Shown piece after piece: positions 1-9,545 of a stretch of DNA of 64,000 nt. Numbering within the stretch: the first letter of the stretch is position 1; each line of letters opens with the position of its first letter. A program made the translations under genes and the position numbers. Where the stretch lies: NCBI RefSeq assembly GCF_014842875.1, contig NZ_JACYXZ010000003.1, forward strand, positions 558,001 to 622,000. The letters run 5' to 3'. The notes beneath the pieces are model-generated. The model was given only the letters and a program-made list of their open reading frames with translations, was not told the origin of the DNA and searched no databases. The DNA is from Nocardioides donggukensis. GTDB lineage: Bacteria > Actinomycetota > Actinomycetes > Propionibacteriales > Nocardioidaceae.

Positions 1-2
1 AG

Positions 3-875
3 GCCCTGGGCTCCGCGCTCGACGTCGTCGAGGAGCGGCTGGGCAGGGCCCCGGGGCGACCCCGGCTGAGGGTCGAGCCGGTGCCGGGGCTGGCGGTCCC
101 CGGCATGCTGGTCGGTCTGACCGGGCGGCTGCGGCCGCGGACGCTGATGGTCGTGGTCGCCCACCCCGACGACGAGGCCTTCGGGTGCGGCTCGGTGCTG
201 GCGCACGCGAGCGCCCACGGGCTCGCGAGCGTGGTGGTCTGCGCCACCCGAGGCGAGCTGGGCGAGCCCGCCCCCGGCTCGGGCGTCGACCCCGACCGGC
301 TCCCGCGGGTCCGGGAGGCCGAGCTGCGTCGCGCCTGCCAGCTGCTGGGGGTGGGTCGGGTCGAGCTGCTCGACTACACCGACTCCGGGGTCGCCGGCGA
401 TCCCGCCCCGGGGTCCCTCGCCGCGGCCGACCCCGCCGAGCTCCGCGACCGGGTCGCGCGGCTCCTGGACGACGTCCGGCCCGAGGTCGTGGTCACCCTC
501 GACGCCAGCGACGGCCACCGCGACCACGCCGCGATGCGGGACGCCACGCTGGCGGCGCTCGACCGCGCCGCGCACCGACCCCGGCGCACCTACCTGTTCT
601 GCCTGGCCCGGTCCCTGATGACGGAGTTCACCGGCGACCCGACGCTGGGCACACCTGCGGAGCAGATCACCACCCTGGTCGACGTCTCGGCCCACCTCGA
701 CCGTCGCTGGCAGGCGATCCGGACCCATGCCTCGCAGGTGCCGCCGTTCGATGCCATGGGCCCGGAGCTGCAGCGCGGCTTCCTCGCCGTCGACCGGCTG
801 CGGAGGGTCGATCCCCCGTGGCCCGGCGGCCCCGTCGAGACCACCTGGCTGCCACAGGTGGCCGCCCCCCGCTGA
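3..875 (+). CDS. PIG-L/LmbE family deacetylase, 5' partial
   Basis: Zinc-dependent N-acetyl sugar deacetylase family (as in MshB or LmbE). The AHPDDE metal/catalytic motif follows a hydrophobic strand, and a later DGHRDH segment supplies the usual second histidine cluster. The reading frame is open to the left window edge and the residues before the first candidate GTG (position 81) look like protein, so the true start is probably outside the window or the protein carries an N-terminal extension. About 290 codons are visible, close to the full family length. The substrate cannot be told; MshB, Mca and plain PIG-L enzymes share these motifs. A 57-nt gap separates it from the next gene on the same strand. 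Confidence 0.85.
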   Translation, partial: ALGSALDVVEERLGRAPGRPRLRVEPVPGLAVPGMLVGLTGRLRPRTLMVVVAHPDDEAFGCGSVLAHASAHGLASVVVCATRGELGEPAPGSGVDPDRLPRVREAELRRACQLLGVGRVELLDYTDSGVAGDPAPGSLAAADPAELRDRVARLLDDVRPEVVVTLDASDGHRDHAAMRDATLAALDRAAHRPRRTYLFCLARSLMTEFTGDPTLGTPAEQITTLVDVSAHLDRRWQAIRTHASQVPPFDAMGPELQRGFLAVDRLRRVDPPWPGGPVETTWLPQVAAPR

Positions 876-932
876 CCTCGCGCCCGACCCGGACCTACCC
901 GGGACCACCCACCGATGCAGAAGGAAGACGAC

Positions 933-2336
933 ATGACCATCGAGGAGACGCTCGAGCCCCCCGCCTCCGGTCCCGCCGAGTCCCTCCGGGGCCTCTGCGG
1001 CGGGAGAGTGCACCTGCCCGGCGAGCCCGGGTACGACGCGGCCCGGGCAGCCTGGAACCTGGCCGTGGACCAGCGCCCGGCCGCGGTGGCCCTCCCCCAG
1101 GACGTCGACGACGTGGTGGCCGTCGTCCGGGCCGCCGCGGCGGCCGGCCTCCGGGTGGCGCCCCAGAGCACCGGCCACAACGCCGGACCCCTCGCCCATG
1201 CCGGACTGGAGGGCACGGTGCTCGTGCGACTCTCCGACATGACCGGGGTCGACATCGACCCGGGAGCCCGGACCGCCCGCGTGGTCGGGGGGACCCTGTG
1301 GCAGGACGTCGTCGCAGCCGCCGCACCGCACGGCCTGGCGGCCCTGCACGGGAGCTCCCCGGACGTCGCGGTGGCCGGCTACTCCTTGGGCGGCGGGCTG
1401 TCCTGGTACGCACGCCGGCACGGACTGGCCGCGCACCAGCTGACCGCGGTCGAGATCGTGACCGCCGACGGCACGCTGCTCCGGGCGGACGCCGAGCACC
1501 ACGCCGACCTGTTCTGGGCGCTGCGCGGTGGCGGCGGAGGCCTCGGCGTGGTCACCGCCCTCGAGTTCCGGCTGCTGCCGCTCGCCGACGTCTACGGGGG
1601 GATGCTGCTGTGGGATCGTGCGCACGCCCCGGAGGTGCTCCGCGCCTGGACGACGTGGACGCGGCACCTCCCGGACTCGGTGACCACCTCGGTGCGGGTG
1701 ATGAGCTTCCCGCCCCTGCCCGAGCTCCCGCCGTTCCTCAGCGGGCGTCGGCTGGTCGTGGTCGACGGCGCCGTCCTCGAGGACGACGGGACGGCCGAGG
1801 ACCTGCTGCGGCCACTGCGGGATCTCGGCCCCGAGATGGACACGTTCGCGCGGATGCCGGCGGCCGGCCTGATCGACGTACACATGGACCCGCCGCAGCC
1901 CACGCCCGCCGTCTCCGGCCACGCGATGATCGAGTCGGTGCCGGAGGAGGCCGTGGCGGCGCTCCTGGCGGAGGTCGGGCCCGATGCCGACACCTCGCTG
2001 CTGTTCGCCGAGCTCCGGCACCTCGGCGGCGCGCTGGCCACGGCACCGCCGGGGGCCGGGGCGCTGAGCCACCTCCCGACGGAGTACGCGCTCTACTGCG
2101 TCGCGGTCGCCATGACCCCGGAGCTGGCCAAGCGGGGGTCGGCCGACGCCGCCCGGGTGGTCGAGGCGCTGCGACCGTGGTCCTCCGCGCGGACGTATCT
2201 CAACTTCGCCGAGGAGTCGGTGGACCCGCGGACCGGCTACCCGGACGAGACCTGGTCGCGGCTGGTGCGGCTGAAGGAGGAGATCGACCCGGACGGGGTC
2301 TTCCTCGGCAACCACCCGCTGCCGGGTCGGCGGTGA
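933..2336 (+). CDS. FAD-binding oxidoreductase, BBE/PCMH family
   Basis: Flavoprotein oxidase of the berberine-bridge (PCMH FAD-domain) type, 467 aa. The N-terminal half holds the FAD domain: a QSTGHN segment where these enzymes attach flavin through histidine, and a GYSLGGGLSW loop followed by the ALRGGGGGLGVVT pyrophosphate-binding stretch. The C-terminus carries the short BBE signature with NFAEE and a terminal GNHPLP. I chose ATG 933 over ATG 915 because AGAAGGAAG (919-927) sits 5 nt before it. Only one base separates its stop from the convergent lipoprotein gene. The substrate is unknown; sugars, alcohols and secondary metabolites are all used by the family. Confidence 0.85.
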   Translation: MTIEETLEPPASGPAESLRGLCGGRVHLPGEPGYDAARAAWNLAVDQRPAAVALPQDVDDVVAVVRAAAAAGLRVAPQSTGHNAGPLAHAGLEGTVLVRLSDMTGVDIDPGARTARVVGGTLWQDVVAAAAPHGLAALHGSSPDVAVAGYSLGGGLSWYARRHGLAAHQLTAVEIVTADGTLLRADAEHHADLFWALRGGGGGLGVVTALEFRLLPLADVYGGMLLWDRAHAPEVLRAWTTWTRHLPDSVTTSVRVMSFPPLPELPPFLSGRRLVVVDGAVLEDDGTAEDLLRPLRDLGPEMDTFARMPAAGLIDVHMDPPQPTPAVSGHAMIESVPEEAVAALLAEVGPDADTSLLFAELRHLGGALATAPPGAGALSHLPTEYALYCVAVAMTPELAKRGSADAARVVEALRPWSSARTYLNFAEESVDPRTGYPDETWSRLVRLKEEIDPDGVFLGNHPLPGRR

Positions 2337-2337
2337 C

Positions 2338-2964
2338 TCAGCCGACCGGCACGAACGCGGACTCGAGGACGACCTGGCCGGGCCCGTAGGTGCGGTCCGC
2401 CCACGCCTGCAGCGTCCCGTCGTCGTGGACGACCGAGACGTCGAGCCGGCCGTCGGTCGGGACCACGGTGAGGACGCCGGGGAGGTCGCCCAGCTCCTCG
2501 GCCATCGACTCGAGCTCGCCGGCCGAGGCGTCCCCGGGATCGGGCTCCGGCCCGGGCGGCTCCGAGACCGGGCTGTGCAGGGCGGCGGGGACCGCCTGCC
2601 GCACGGTCATCGCGGTGCCGTCGAAGGTGCCGGCCACGAAGAACTCGCCCCAGCGGGTGTCCCCGGAGCGCTCGAAGACCCCGTCGAGTGAGGACCAGTC
2701 CCAGTCCCGCAGCGGGATCCCCCGACACTGCGGCGGCCAGGACTCGGCCACCGCGCCCAGGCACAGCTCGGGCGAGCCGGTGTCCAGGACGGTGCCCAGC
2801 GCTCGGGTCGCGACGGTGCCGTCCGCGGGTGGGATGTCGGTCGGCATCGCCTCGGCGCCTGGCTGGGCGCTGGGTTCGGCGCCGGGGTCCGTGGCCTGCA
2901 CGTCGCCGGCGCCCCCGCACCCCGCGAGCAGGAGGCAGGCCAGGACGAGGAGGTGGCTCTTCAT
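2338..2964 (-). CDS. putative lipoprotein, unknown function
   Basis: A 208-aa protein with a clear lipoprotein signal: MKSH, a leucine/alanine core, and the lipobox LLAGC with Cys near residue 19. An Asp/Pro/Glu-rich linker follows. The mature part has a short Cys-containing segment around PPQCRGIP and a C-terminal beta-rich half, as in small actinobacterial surface lipoproteins. I do not recognise the family. It lies just downstream of hemQ on the same strand with a 65-nt gap, so it could be read through from the haem genes. The start is fixed by the signal peptide; the longer open frame upstream is read-through of non-coding phase. Confidence 0.7.
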   Translation of the reverse strand: MKSHLLVLACLLLAGCGGAGDVQATDPGAEPSAQPGAEAMPTDIPPADGTVATRALGTVLDTGSPELCLGAVAESWPPQCRGIPLRDWDWSSLDGVFERSGDTRWGEFFVAGTFDGTAMTVRQAVPAALHSPVSEPPGPEPDPGDASAGELESMAEELGDLPGVLTVVPTDGRLDVSVVHDDGTLQAWADRTYGPGQVVLESAFVPVG

Positions 2965-3029
2965 GCCGATGGGACGCACTCGGCCCGTCACCGGTTCCCG
3001 GTGTCTCCTCGGAAGGGCCGGCCCGGCGC

Positions 3030-3728
3030 TCAGGGCAGCCGGTCGAGCAGGTCGGCGACCGCGGTCCGGGCGCCGGTGTAGAACGGCAGCTCCTCCCGGA
3101 CGTGCCGCCGTGCCGTCGAGCCGCGCAGGTGCCGCATCAGGTCCACGATCCGGTGCAGCTCGTCGGCCTCGAAGGCGAGCATCCACTCGTAGTCGCCCAG
3201 CGCGAACGAGGCCACGGTGTTGGCCCGGACGTCGGCGAAGTCGCGAGCCATCTTGCCGTGCTCGGCCAGCATCCCGCGACGCTCGGAGTCCTCGAGGAGG
3301 TACCACTCGTAGGACCGCACGAACGGGTACACGCAGATGTGCGCCCGCGGCTCCTCGTCGGCGAGGAAGGCCGGGATGTGGCTCTTGTTGAACTCGGCCG
3401 GCCGGTGCAGCGCCATCTGCGACCACACCGGCGCGAGGCGGCGACCGAACGCCGTACGGCGGAGCGCGTTGTAGGCGCCCTGGAGCTGCTCGGAGGTCTC
3501 GGCGTGCCACCAGACCATGACGTCGGCGTCGGCCCGCATGCCGGAGACGTCGTACACCCCGCGGACGACGACGTCCTGCTCGGCCAGCACCTCGAACAGC
3601 GCCTCGACGTCGGCCGCCTCGGCGGCCCGGTCGGCGTCCCCGAGGACCTCGTCGAGGCGGAAGACCGACCACATCGTGTAGCGGATCGTGTCGTTGAGGT
3701 CGCGGGTCCGGGCTGCCTTCGTTGCCAT
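3030..3728 (-). CDS. hemQ: coproheme decarboxylase HemQ
   Basis: Last step of coproporphyrin-dependent haem synthesis: H2O2-driven decarboxylation of coproheme III to haem b in the cytoplasm. It is a 232-aa chlorite-dismutase-family protein. Diagnostic features are the [14 protein letters not shown] block, the catalytic tyrosine in YPFVRSYEW (Tyr134), and the proximal haem histidine in AEHGKMAR (His157). It lies downstream of hemY on the same strand, as in many actinobacteria, but a 140-nt spacer with three copies of a repeat separates them. CACAAT ending 6 nt before the ATG is a weak candidate -10 box, so it may have its own leaderless promoter. Confidence 0.95.
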   Translation of the reverse strand: MATKAARTRDLNDTIRYTMWSVFRLDEVLGDADRAAEAADVEALFEVLAEQDVVVRGVYDVSGMRADADVMVWWHAETSEQLQGAYNALRRTAFGRRLAPVWSQMALHRPAEFNKSHIPAFLADEEPRAHICVYPFVRSYEWYLLEDSERRGMLAEHGKMARDFADVRANTVASFALGDYEWMLAFEADELHRIVDLMRHLRGSTARRHVREELPFYTGARTAVADLLDRLP

Positions 3729-3775
3729 GGGCCCATTGTGCCGGGGGTGCCGGCAGCCCCGGCCACGAGGGGCGG

Positions 3776-3862
3776 GCCGACACAAGCGACGGGTCGGCGC
3801 TCCTGGGGCCGACACAAGCGACGGGTCGGCGGTCCTGCGGCCGACACAAGCGACGGGTCGGC
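3776..3862 (+). repeat. three-unit intergenic array, family A locus 1
   Basis: Three copies of a 23-bp unit begin at 3776, 3808 and 3840, an exact 32-bp period with 9-bp spacers. Each unit is bounded by GCCGAC and GTCGGC, which can pair across an 11-nt centre, so each could fold as a small hairpin. The array lies between hemY and hemQ. The same unit recurs at three other places in this window. Not CRISPR: the units are too few, the spacers are 9 bp, and the spacers resemble each other. Confidence 0.9.
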
Positions 3863-3867
3863 GGTGT

Positions 3868-5244
3868 TCAGGCGAGGGCGACGACGGCGGCCCGGGCGGA
3901 GGCGATGCAGGCCGGGATCCCGAGACCGTCGTAGGCGGCCCCGCAGACCGCGATCCGGCCCGGTCCGTCGGTCGACCGCACCGCCAGGTCGGCCCGGATC
4001 CGGGCCACCCGGTCGCGGTGACCCACGGCGTACTGCGGCAGCGCGCCGCCCCAGCGCTGGACGTGCGCGTCCACCGGGGCGGCCGTGATCCCGGTGGCGG
4101 CGGCCAGGTCGGCCACCGAGTCGGCGACCAGCTCCTCGTCGGAGCGCTGGAGGGTGGCCTCCTCGCGGTGGCGGCCCAGGGAGGTCCGCAGCAGCACGAC
4201 GTCCTCGGCCGAGCCGGCCTCCCGCACCCAGTCCCACTTGTGGGCACTGAACGTGGCGGCCTTGATCCGGCGCCCGTCGACCGGTGGCACCAGGAAGCCG
4301 GAGGACTCCCGCGGCAGCCCGGCCACGTCGGCGGTCCGGAAGGCGAGCGTGACCACCGCCATGGAGGCGTACTCGATGCCGGCCAGCTCGGCGGCCGCCA
4401 CCGGGGCGACCTCCCCGAGCAGCCGGGCGGCCGGGGCCGCCGGCACCGCCACCAGCACCCGGTCCGCCTCGATCAGCTCGGGCGTCGGCGTCGGGCCGAC
4501 GGTCAGCTCGAAGCCGGAGGCGGTGCGTCGCAGCTCGCGCACGGTCGTCCCGCGTCGGACGGTGAAGCCGCCGCGCTCGGCGAGCACCTGCGGCAGCCGG
4601 CCGACCCCGCCGGCCAGGCCCGCGAAGACCGGCACGTCCGGCGAGGGCGGGGTCGCCGCCGCCGCCGACAGCAGCGACGGGTCGCGGTCGAGGAGGGCGA
4701 CCACCTGCGGGATCGTCGCCCGGGCCGAGAGCACGGAGGCGTGCCCGGCGTAGACGCCGCCGAGCAGCGGCTCCACCAGCCGGTCGACCACCTCGCCGCC
4801 GAGCCTGGAGCCCACGAAGTCGGCCACCGTCTGGTCGCCGTCGGGTGCCGGCAGCACCCGCTCCTCGCGGGCCCGCGCCAGGCCGTCGGCGGAGAGCACG
4901 CCGGAGCCCGCCAGCTGGTCGAGGTCGGCCGGGACGCCGAGCACCGAGCGCGGCAGCGGCCGCAGGCGGTCCCGGGTCCAGATCGCCGAGGTGGTGGTGG
5001 CCGGGTGCACCAGGTCGAGCCCCAGCGAACGGGCCAGGTCGGTGGCCTCGGGACGGCGGTTCAGCATCGCCTCGGCACCGAGGTCCACCGGCACGCCCGC
5101 GACCGATCCGAGCCGCAGCTTGCCGCCCACCTCCGCCGAGGCCTCGAGGACGAGGACCTCGTCGGGCTCGCCGCCGTCGCGGGCCAGCAGCCGTGCTGCC
5201 GCGAGTCCGGCGATGCCGGCACCGATCACGACTGTGCGTCCCAT
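3868..5244 (-). CDS. hemY: coproporphyrinogen/protoporphyrinogen oxidase (HemY/CgoX)
   Basis: FAD-dependent oxidase that converts coproporphyrinogen III to coproporphyrin III in the branch that uses HemQ. 458 aa from ATG 5244; ATG 5256 is in frame and would add four residues, and neither has a strong ribosome site. The N-terminus has the Rossmann dinucleotide fold ([15 protein letters not shown]) ending in the ribose-binding Glu of VLVLEAS. The C-terminus has the usual FAD-contacting segment near [11 protein letters not shown]. It pairs with hemQ downstream; the oppositely oriented DUF4349 lipoprotein separates it from hemE. Confidence 0.93.
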   Translation of the reverse strand: MGRTVVIGAGIAGLAAARLLARDGGEPDEVLVLEASAEVGGKLRLGSVAGVPVDLGAEAMLNRRPEATDLARSLGLDLVHPATTTSAIWTRDRLRPLPRSVLGVPADLDQLAGSGVLSADGLARAREERVLPAPDGDQTVADFVGSRLGGEVVDRLVEPLLGGVYAGHASVLSARATIPQVVALLDRDPSLLSAAAATPPSPDVPVFAGLAGGVGRLPQVLAERGGFTVRRGTTVRELRRTASGFELTVGPTPTPELIEADRVLVAVPAAPAARLLGEVAPVAAAELAGIEYASMAVVTLAFRTADVAGLPRESSGFLVPPVDGRRIKAATFSAHKWDWVREAGSAEDVVLLRTSLGRHREEATLQRSDEELVADSVADLAAATGITAAPVDAHVQRWGGALPQYAVGHRDRVARIRADLAVRSTDGPGRIAVCGAAYDGLGIPACIASARAAVVALA

Positions 5245-5361
5245 GCGCCCCAGCATGGCCGGTGCCCGGTGAGGCCGTCCGGCCGGGCCGGGAACCGGGG
5301 CTGGAACCGGGGTGGTCCGGTGCCCCGGGAACCGGGGCGCGGCCCGCCGCGTCCCAGTGCC

Positions 5362-6408
5362 ATGACGACCACCACCGCTCCCCGGACCGCCCGTCCCGCC
5401 GACCCGGCCCGGCGCCGCCCGCGCCCCCGGACCCTCCCGGCGCTGCTGCTGTCCCCCGTCCTGATGGTTCTGATGCTCCTGGTGCTGCTCGGGGCCTGCG
5501 GCTCCGCGGGCTCGGCCGGCGGCTCCGACAGCGCGGGCGAGCCGGCGTTCGGGCTCCCGGACACCGCCGGCGGCGGCGCTGACTCCCAGCCCGATCCCCA
5601 GTCCGATCCGCAGTCCGATGCCCAGGCCGACCTAGCCAACCGGACCGGGTCAGGTGAGGAGGGGAAGGGCGCGGACACCGCGATCCGGGCCCGCACCGAG
5701 CCGGCGACCCGGGCGGTGATCTCGACGGGGGTGATCGAGCTGACCAGCCCGAAGGTCTCCGACGCCCGGTTCGAGGTGCTGGCCGTGCTGGACCGGCACC
5801 GCGGCGAGATCGCCGACGAGGAGACCAGCACCGACGACGACGGCGACATGCGCCGGGCCAGGCTGGTGGTGCGGGTGCCGTCGGCCGCTTTCGACCAGGC
5901 GATGGCCGACCTGGCCGAGGTGGCCGAGCTCGAGTCGTCGTCGCGCAGCTCCGAGGACGTCACCACCCAGGTCATCGACAACGCGGTCCGGATCCGGGCC
6001 CAGTCCCGGAGCCTGGAGCGGATCGAGGCGCTCCTCGCCCGCGCCGAGGACCTGCAGGAGATCGTCGCGATCGAGAGCCAGCTGACCCGGCGCCAGGCCG
6101 ACCTCGACTCGCTGAAGTCGCAGCAGGCCTACCTCAAGGACCAGACCTCGATGTCCACGATCAGCGTGCACCTCGCCAGCACCCCACAGCAGGCGGGCAC
6201 CCCCGAGCCGGACGAGAGCGGGTTCCTGCCCGGCCTGAGGGACGGCTGGGGCGCGCTCACCACCCTCGGGACCGGACTGGCCACCACGCTGGGCCTGCTG
6301 CTCCCGTTCCTGGTGGTGCTGCTGCTGGTCGGGCCGCCGCTCGCGGTGGCCGGCCGGGGCGCCGTGCGCGGCGTGCGGCGGCGGCGGACGGCCGGCGTCG
6401 CCGACTGA
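5362..6408 (+). CDS. DUF4349 lipoprotein
   Basis: A 348-aa membrane-anchored protein. A basic Arg/Pro-rich N-terminus leads into a hydrophobic segment ending in a lipobox (VLLGAC). Next come a linker with PQSD repeats and the DUF4349 core: a beta-strand region, then a coiled coil (LERIEALLARAEDLQEIVAIE onward), then beta strands. Near the C-terminus a transmembrane helix (LLLPFLVVLLLVG) precedes an Arg-rich tail. DUF4349 proteins are thought to act at the envelope, but no molecular role is firmly known. It is divergent from hemY and convergent with hemE, so it interrupts the haem block. Confidence 0.85.
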   Translation: MTTTTAPRTARPADPARRRPRPRTLPALLLSPVLMVLMLLVLLGACGSAGSAGGSDSAGEPAFGLPDTAGGGADSQPDPQSDPQSDAQADLANRTGSGEEGKGADTAIRARTEPATRAVISTGVIELTSPKVSDARFEVLAVLDRHRGEIADEETSTDDDGDMRRARLVVRVPSAAFDQAMADLAEVAELESSSRSSEDVTTQVIDNAVRIRAQSRSLERIEALLARAEDLQEIVAIESQLTRRQADLDSLKSQQAYLKDQTSMSTISVHLASTPQQAGTPEPDESGFLPGLRDGWGALTTLGTGLATTLGLLLPFLVVLLLVGPPLAVAGRGAVRGVRRRRTAGVAD

Positions 6409-6441
6409 GCTGCCCGGCTGAGCTGCCCGACTCCTCGCCGA

Positions 6442-7500
6442 CTATCTGGGGTAGCCCTGGACGAACTCGGTCAGCCGGGCCAGCTGGTCGGGGTCGGTCG
6501 AGGGGATCACGCCGTGACCGAGGTTGAAGATGTGGCCGCGGGCCGCGCGGCCGGCCTCGATGATCTCCGCCGCCCGGGCGGTCATCACCTCGGTCGGCGC
6601 GAACACCAGCGTCGGGTCGAGGTTGCCCTGGACGGCCCGGTCCCCGACCAGCGGGATCCCGGCCGCGAGCGGCGTACGCCAGTCCACGCCGACCACGTCG
6701 GCGCCGGCGTCGCCCATGAGCGACAGCAGGTTGGTGGTGCCGACCCCGAAGTGGATCCGCGGCACGCCGAGCCGACCGGCCGCCTCGAGCACGCCGGCCG
6801 AGTGCGGCATCACGTGCTCGCGGTAGTCGGCCGGGGTGAGCGCCCCGGCCCACGAGTCGAAGAGCTGCACGGCCGCGGCGCCGGCGCCGACCTGGACCTG
6901 GAGGTACGCCGAGGCGATGCCGGCGATCTTGCGCATGAGAGCGTCCCAGACCTCGGGCGCCCCGAACATCATCGCCTTGGTCTTCGCGTGCTCCTTCGAC
7001 GGCCCGCCCTCGACGAGGTAGGAGGCCACCGTGAACGGCGCCCCGGCGAAGCCGATCAGCGGGGTCGCCCCCAGCTCCGCGACCAGCGTCCGCACCGCCT
7101 CGGTGATGAACGGGACGTGCTCGGGGGTGAGGTCGGGGATCGCCTCGACGTCGGCGAGGGTGCGGACCGGCTGCGCGACGACCGGCCCGACACCCGGCTT
7201 GATGTCGAGGTCCACCCCCACGGCCTTGAGCGGCAGCACGATGTCGGAGAAGAAGATCGCCGCGTCGACGCCGTACCGGCGGACCGGCTGCAGGGTGATC
7301 TCGGTGACCAGCTCGGCGTCCATGCACGCCTCGAGCATCCCGACCCCCTCGCGGAGGGCGAGGTACTCCGGCAGGGACCGGCCGGCCTGGCGCATGTACC
7401 AGACCGGCGTGTGCGGGACGCTCTCCCCGCGGGCGGCGCGCAGGAGGGCGGAGTCCTGGAGGACCGGGTCGGCGAGGGCCGGAGCGAGCGATGCGTTCAC
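6442..7500 (-). CDS. hemE: uroporphyrinogen III decarboxylase
   Basis: Removes four acetate carboxyls from uroporphyrinogen III to give coproporphyrinogen III. 352 aa from GTG 7500, the usual length. Signatures are [13 protein letters not shown] near residue 34, [26 protein letters not shown], and [13 protein letters not shown] at the C-terminus. Much longer upstream open frame exists but runs through the divergent DUF3000 gene in another phase, so I rejected it. It faces DUF3000 across 69 nt, and this hemE-DUF3000-RNase D arrangement is typical of actinobacteria. Confidence 0.96.
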   Translation of the reverse strand: MNASLAPALADPVLQDSALLRAARGESVPHTPVWYMRQAGRSLPEYLALREGVGMLEACMDAELVTEITLQPVRRYGVDAAIFFSDIVLPLKAVGVDLDIKPGVGPVVAQPVRTLADVEAIPDLTPEHVPFITEAVRTLVAELGATPLIGFAGAPFTVASYLVEGGPSKEHAKTKAMMFGAPEVWDALMRKIAGIASAYLQVQVGAGAAAVQLFDSWAGALTPADYREHVMPHSAGVLEAAGRLGVPRIHFGVGTTNLLSLMGDAGADVVGVDWRTPLAAGIPLVGDRAVQGNLDPTLVFAPTEVMTARAAEIIEAGRAARGHIFNLGHGVIPSTDPDQLARLTEFVQGYPR

Positions 7501-7557
7501 CGGACAATCCTCGCAGGACAGGCGGCGTGGCGGTGCACCGGACCGGGGGCACCGGCC

Positions 7558-7563
7558 TACTGT
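7558..7563 (+). promoter_or_regulatory. -10 box, leaderless start of DUF3000 gene
   Basis: TACTGT fits the TANNNT -10 consensus and ends 6 nt before ATG 7570, which places the predicted transcription start on the A of ATG. The six bases between are GGGGGC, and no separate untranslated leader would exist. Confidence 0.6.
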
Positions 7564-7569
7564 GGGGGC

Positions 7570-8172
7570 ATGGTGGCGCGACGCGAGACCCACCCGGGGT
7601 CGGGTGCGGGTGCGTACCCGGACGACTTCCGGGTCGCGGTCGAGAGCATGGGCGCGGCCCGCCTGCGGCCCGAGGTGCTCTGCGAGCAGATGCCCGCGCC
7701 GCAGCGGATCGCGCCGTACGCCAGCGCCCTGTCCGCCGACGTGACCGTGGACGACACCGACGTCGGCACCGGCCGGATCATCCTCCTGCACGACCCGGCC
7801 GGCAACGACGCCTGGGCGGGGACCTTCCGCTGCGTGGCCTACACCCGGGCCGAGATCGACCCGGAGCTGGCCGCCGACCCGATGCTGGCCGCGGTCGGCT
7901 GGTCCTGGCTGATGGAGGCGCTCGAGGCGCACGGGGCCGAGTTCACCGCCCCCTCGGGGACCGTCACCTGCGTGTCCACCGAGAGCTTCGGCGGCATGGC
8001 CGACGAGGAGGCCGGCGCCCAGCTCGAGATCCGGGCGTCGTGGACGCCCACCACGCTCGAGATCGCCCCGCACGTGGAGGCCTGGGGCGAGCTCCTGTGC
8101 ACCGCGGTCGGGCTGCCACCGGTGCCGGAGGGCGTGACCGCGATGCCCAGCCGGCGCGGCCAGCGTGGCTGA
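7570..8172 (+). CDS. DUF3000 family protein
   Basis: A 200-aa conserved actinobacterial protein of unknown function. The family is recognisable from the FRVAVESMG opening, the RIAPYA segment, the [19 protein letters not shown] core, and a C-terminal WTP...[15 protein letters not shown] stretch. No catalytic motif or membrane segment is visible. Its 3' end overlaps the GTG of RNase D by 8 nt, so the two are almost certainly co-transcribed and translationally coupled. The family's link to RNase D is by context only. Confidence 0.85.
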   Translation: MVARRETHPGSGAGAYPDDFRVAVESMGAARLRPEVLCEQMPAPQRIAPYASALSADVTVDDTDVGTGRIILLHDPAGNDAWAGTFRCVAYTRAEIDPELAADPMLAAVGWSWLMEALEAHGAEFTAPSGTVTCVSTESFGGMADEEAGAQLEIRASWTPTTLEIAPHVEAWGELLCTAVGLPPVPEGVTAMPSRRGQRG

Positions 8173-9499
8173 GGACCGTCCGCCGCCGCCCGACGACACG
8201 CCGCCGTCGGACGGGGCCCGCACCCCCGAGGCCGCAGATCACCCCGAGGCCCCCGACTCCCCCGAGGCCCAGCCGACCCCGCTGCTCGAGCTCCGCGACG
8301 GTCTGCCCGGGATCACCGAGGACGTCGCGGGCCTCCAGTCCGTGGCCGAGCGGATCGCCGCCGGCACCGGGCCGGTCGCGATCGACGCCGAGCGGGCCAG
8401 CGGCTACCGGTACTCCTCCCGCGCCTACCTGATCCAGCTGCGGCGCACCGGGTCCGGCACCGCGCTGGTGGACCCGATCGCGTTCGACGACCTCAAGGTC
8501 CTGGCCGAGGCCCTGGACGGCACCGAGTGGATCCTGCACGCGGCGAGCCAGGACCTCGGGTGCCTGGCCGAGGTCGGCCTGCGGCCCGGGCGGCTCTTCG
8601 ACACCGAGCTCGCGGGGCGTCTCCTCGGCTACCCCCGGGTCGGGCTGGCCACGCTCGTGGAGACCACCCTGGGTCAGCGCCTGCGCAAGGAGCACTCCGC
8701 GGTCGACTGGTCCCAGCGACCGCTGCCCGAGCCCTGGCTGGAGTACGCCGCCCTCGACGTCGAGGCGCTCGTCGAGCTGCGCGAGGTGATGCTGGCCGAG
8801 CTCGAGAGGGGCGGCAAGGCGGAGTGGGCCCGACAGGAGTTCGACCACCTGCTCGACTTCACCCCGACCGTCCGCGCCGAGCCCTGGCGGCGCACCTCGC
8901 AGCTGCACCGGGTCCGAGGCCGCCGCGCGCTCGCGGCCGTCCGGGCCCTGTGGGAGACCCGGGACCGGATCGCGGCCGAGCGGGACGTCACTCCCGGACG
9001 GATCCTGCCGGACTCGGCGATCATCGAGGCCGCCCTCGCGCTGCCGAGGGACAAGGCGGCGCTGCTGGCCACCAAGGGGTTCCACGGCCGGGGCGCCGGC
9101 CGCTACGCGAACCGCTGGGTGGCGGCCCTGGCCGAGGCCCGGGAGCTGCCCGAGAGCGAGCTGCCCCAGCGCGGGCCGCGCGGCGACGGCCCGCCGGTGC
9201 CCCGGGCCTGGGCCGAGAAGGACCCGGTCGCGGCCCGCCGGCTGGCCCATGCCCGCACCGCCATGCAGGCGCTGTCCGAGCAGTGGCAGGTGCCGGTGGA
9301 GAACATCCTCACCCCCGACTACCTGCGCCGGCTGCTGTGGACCCCTCCGCAGGCCCGCGAGGCCACGGCCCTGCGGGGCGAGGTGGAGGACGCCCTGGTC
9401 TCCCTCGGCGCCCGGCCCTGGCAGGTGGAGCTCACCGCGCCGCTGCTGACCGAGGCGATCCTGGCCGGGGACGTCGAGCCGCCGCCGGACCCCGCCTGA
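8165..9499 (+). CDS. rnd: ribonuclease D
   Basis: A 3'-5' exoribonuclease of the DEDDy class, 444 aa, involved in trimming tRNA and other RNA 3' ends. A disordered Pro/Asp-rich N-terminus (first ~40 residues) precedes the exonuclease domain. Its metal-binding residues are visible: Asp74 and Glu76 in VAIDAE, Asp130 in HAASQDL, and the Tyr194/Asp198 pair in YAALD. The C-terminal half has HRDC-type helices. GTG 8165 lies inside the end of DUF3000 (8-nt overlap). In many relatives dxs follows; here a convergent binding-protein gene follows instead. Confidence 0.92.
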   Translation: MAEDRPPPPDDTPPSDGARTPEAADHPEAPDSPEAQPTPLLELRDGLPGITEDVAGLQSVAERIAAGTGPVAIDAERASGYRYSSRAYLIQLRRTGSGTALVDPIAFDDLKVLAEALDGTEWILHAASQDLGCLAEVGLRPGRLFDTELAGRLLGYPRVGLATLVETTLGQRLRKEHSAVDWSQRPLPEPWLEYAALDVEALVELREVMLAELERGGKAEWARQEFDHLLDFTPTVRAEPWRRTSQLHRVRGRRALAAVRALWETRDRIAAERDVTPGRILPDSAIIEAALALPRDKAALLATKGFHGRGAGRYANRWVAALAEARELPESELPQRGPRGDGPPVPRAWAEKDPVAARRLAHARTAMQALSEQWQVPVENILTPDYLRRLLWTPPQAREATALRGEVEDALVSLGARPWQVELTAPLLTEAILAGDVEPPPDPA

Positions 9500-9545
9500 C
9501 CCGCCTGCGCGCGCCCGCTAGAGCCGCTCCGGCCGCTCCGGCCGG

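Noticed and set aside
2338..3849. 503-aa minus-strand frame covering hemQ region
   Set aside because: It is out of frame with hemQ; only the part from ATG 2964, with a signal peptide, behaves as a protein.
3776..3862. CRISPR-like regular repeats
   Set aside because: Only three units, 9-bp similar spacers, unit bounded by a hairpin dyad, no cas genes; the same triplets recur at other intergenic sites.
6442..8223. 593-aa version of hemE
   Set aside because: The extra N-terminal part is the antisense of the DUF3000 gene; GTG 7500 gives the normal HemE length.
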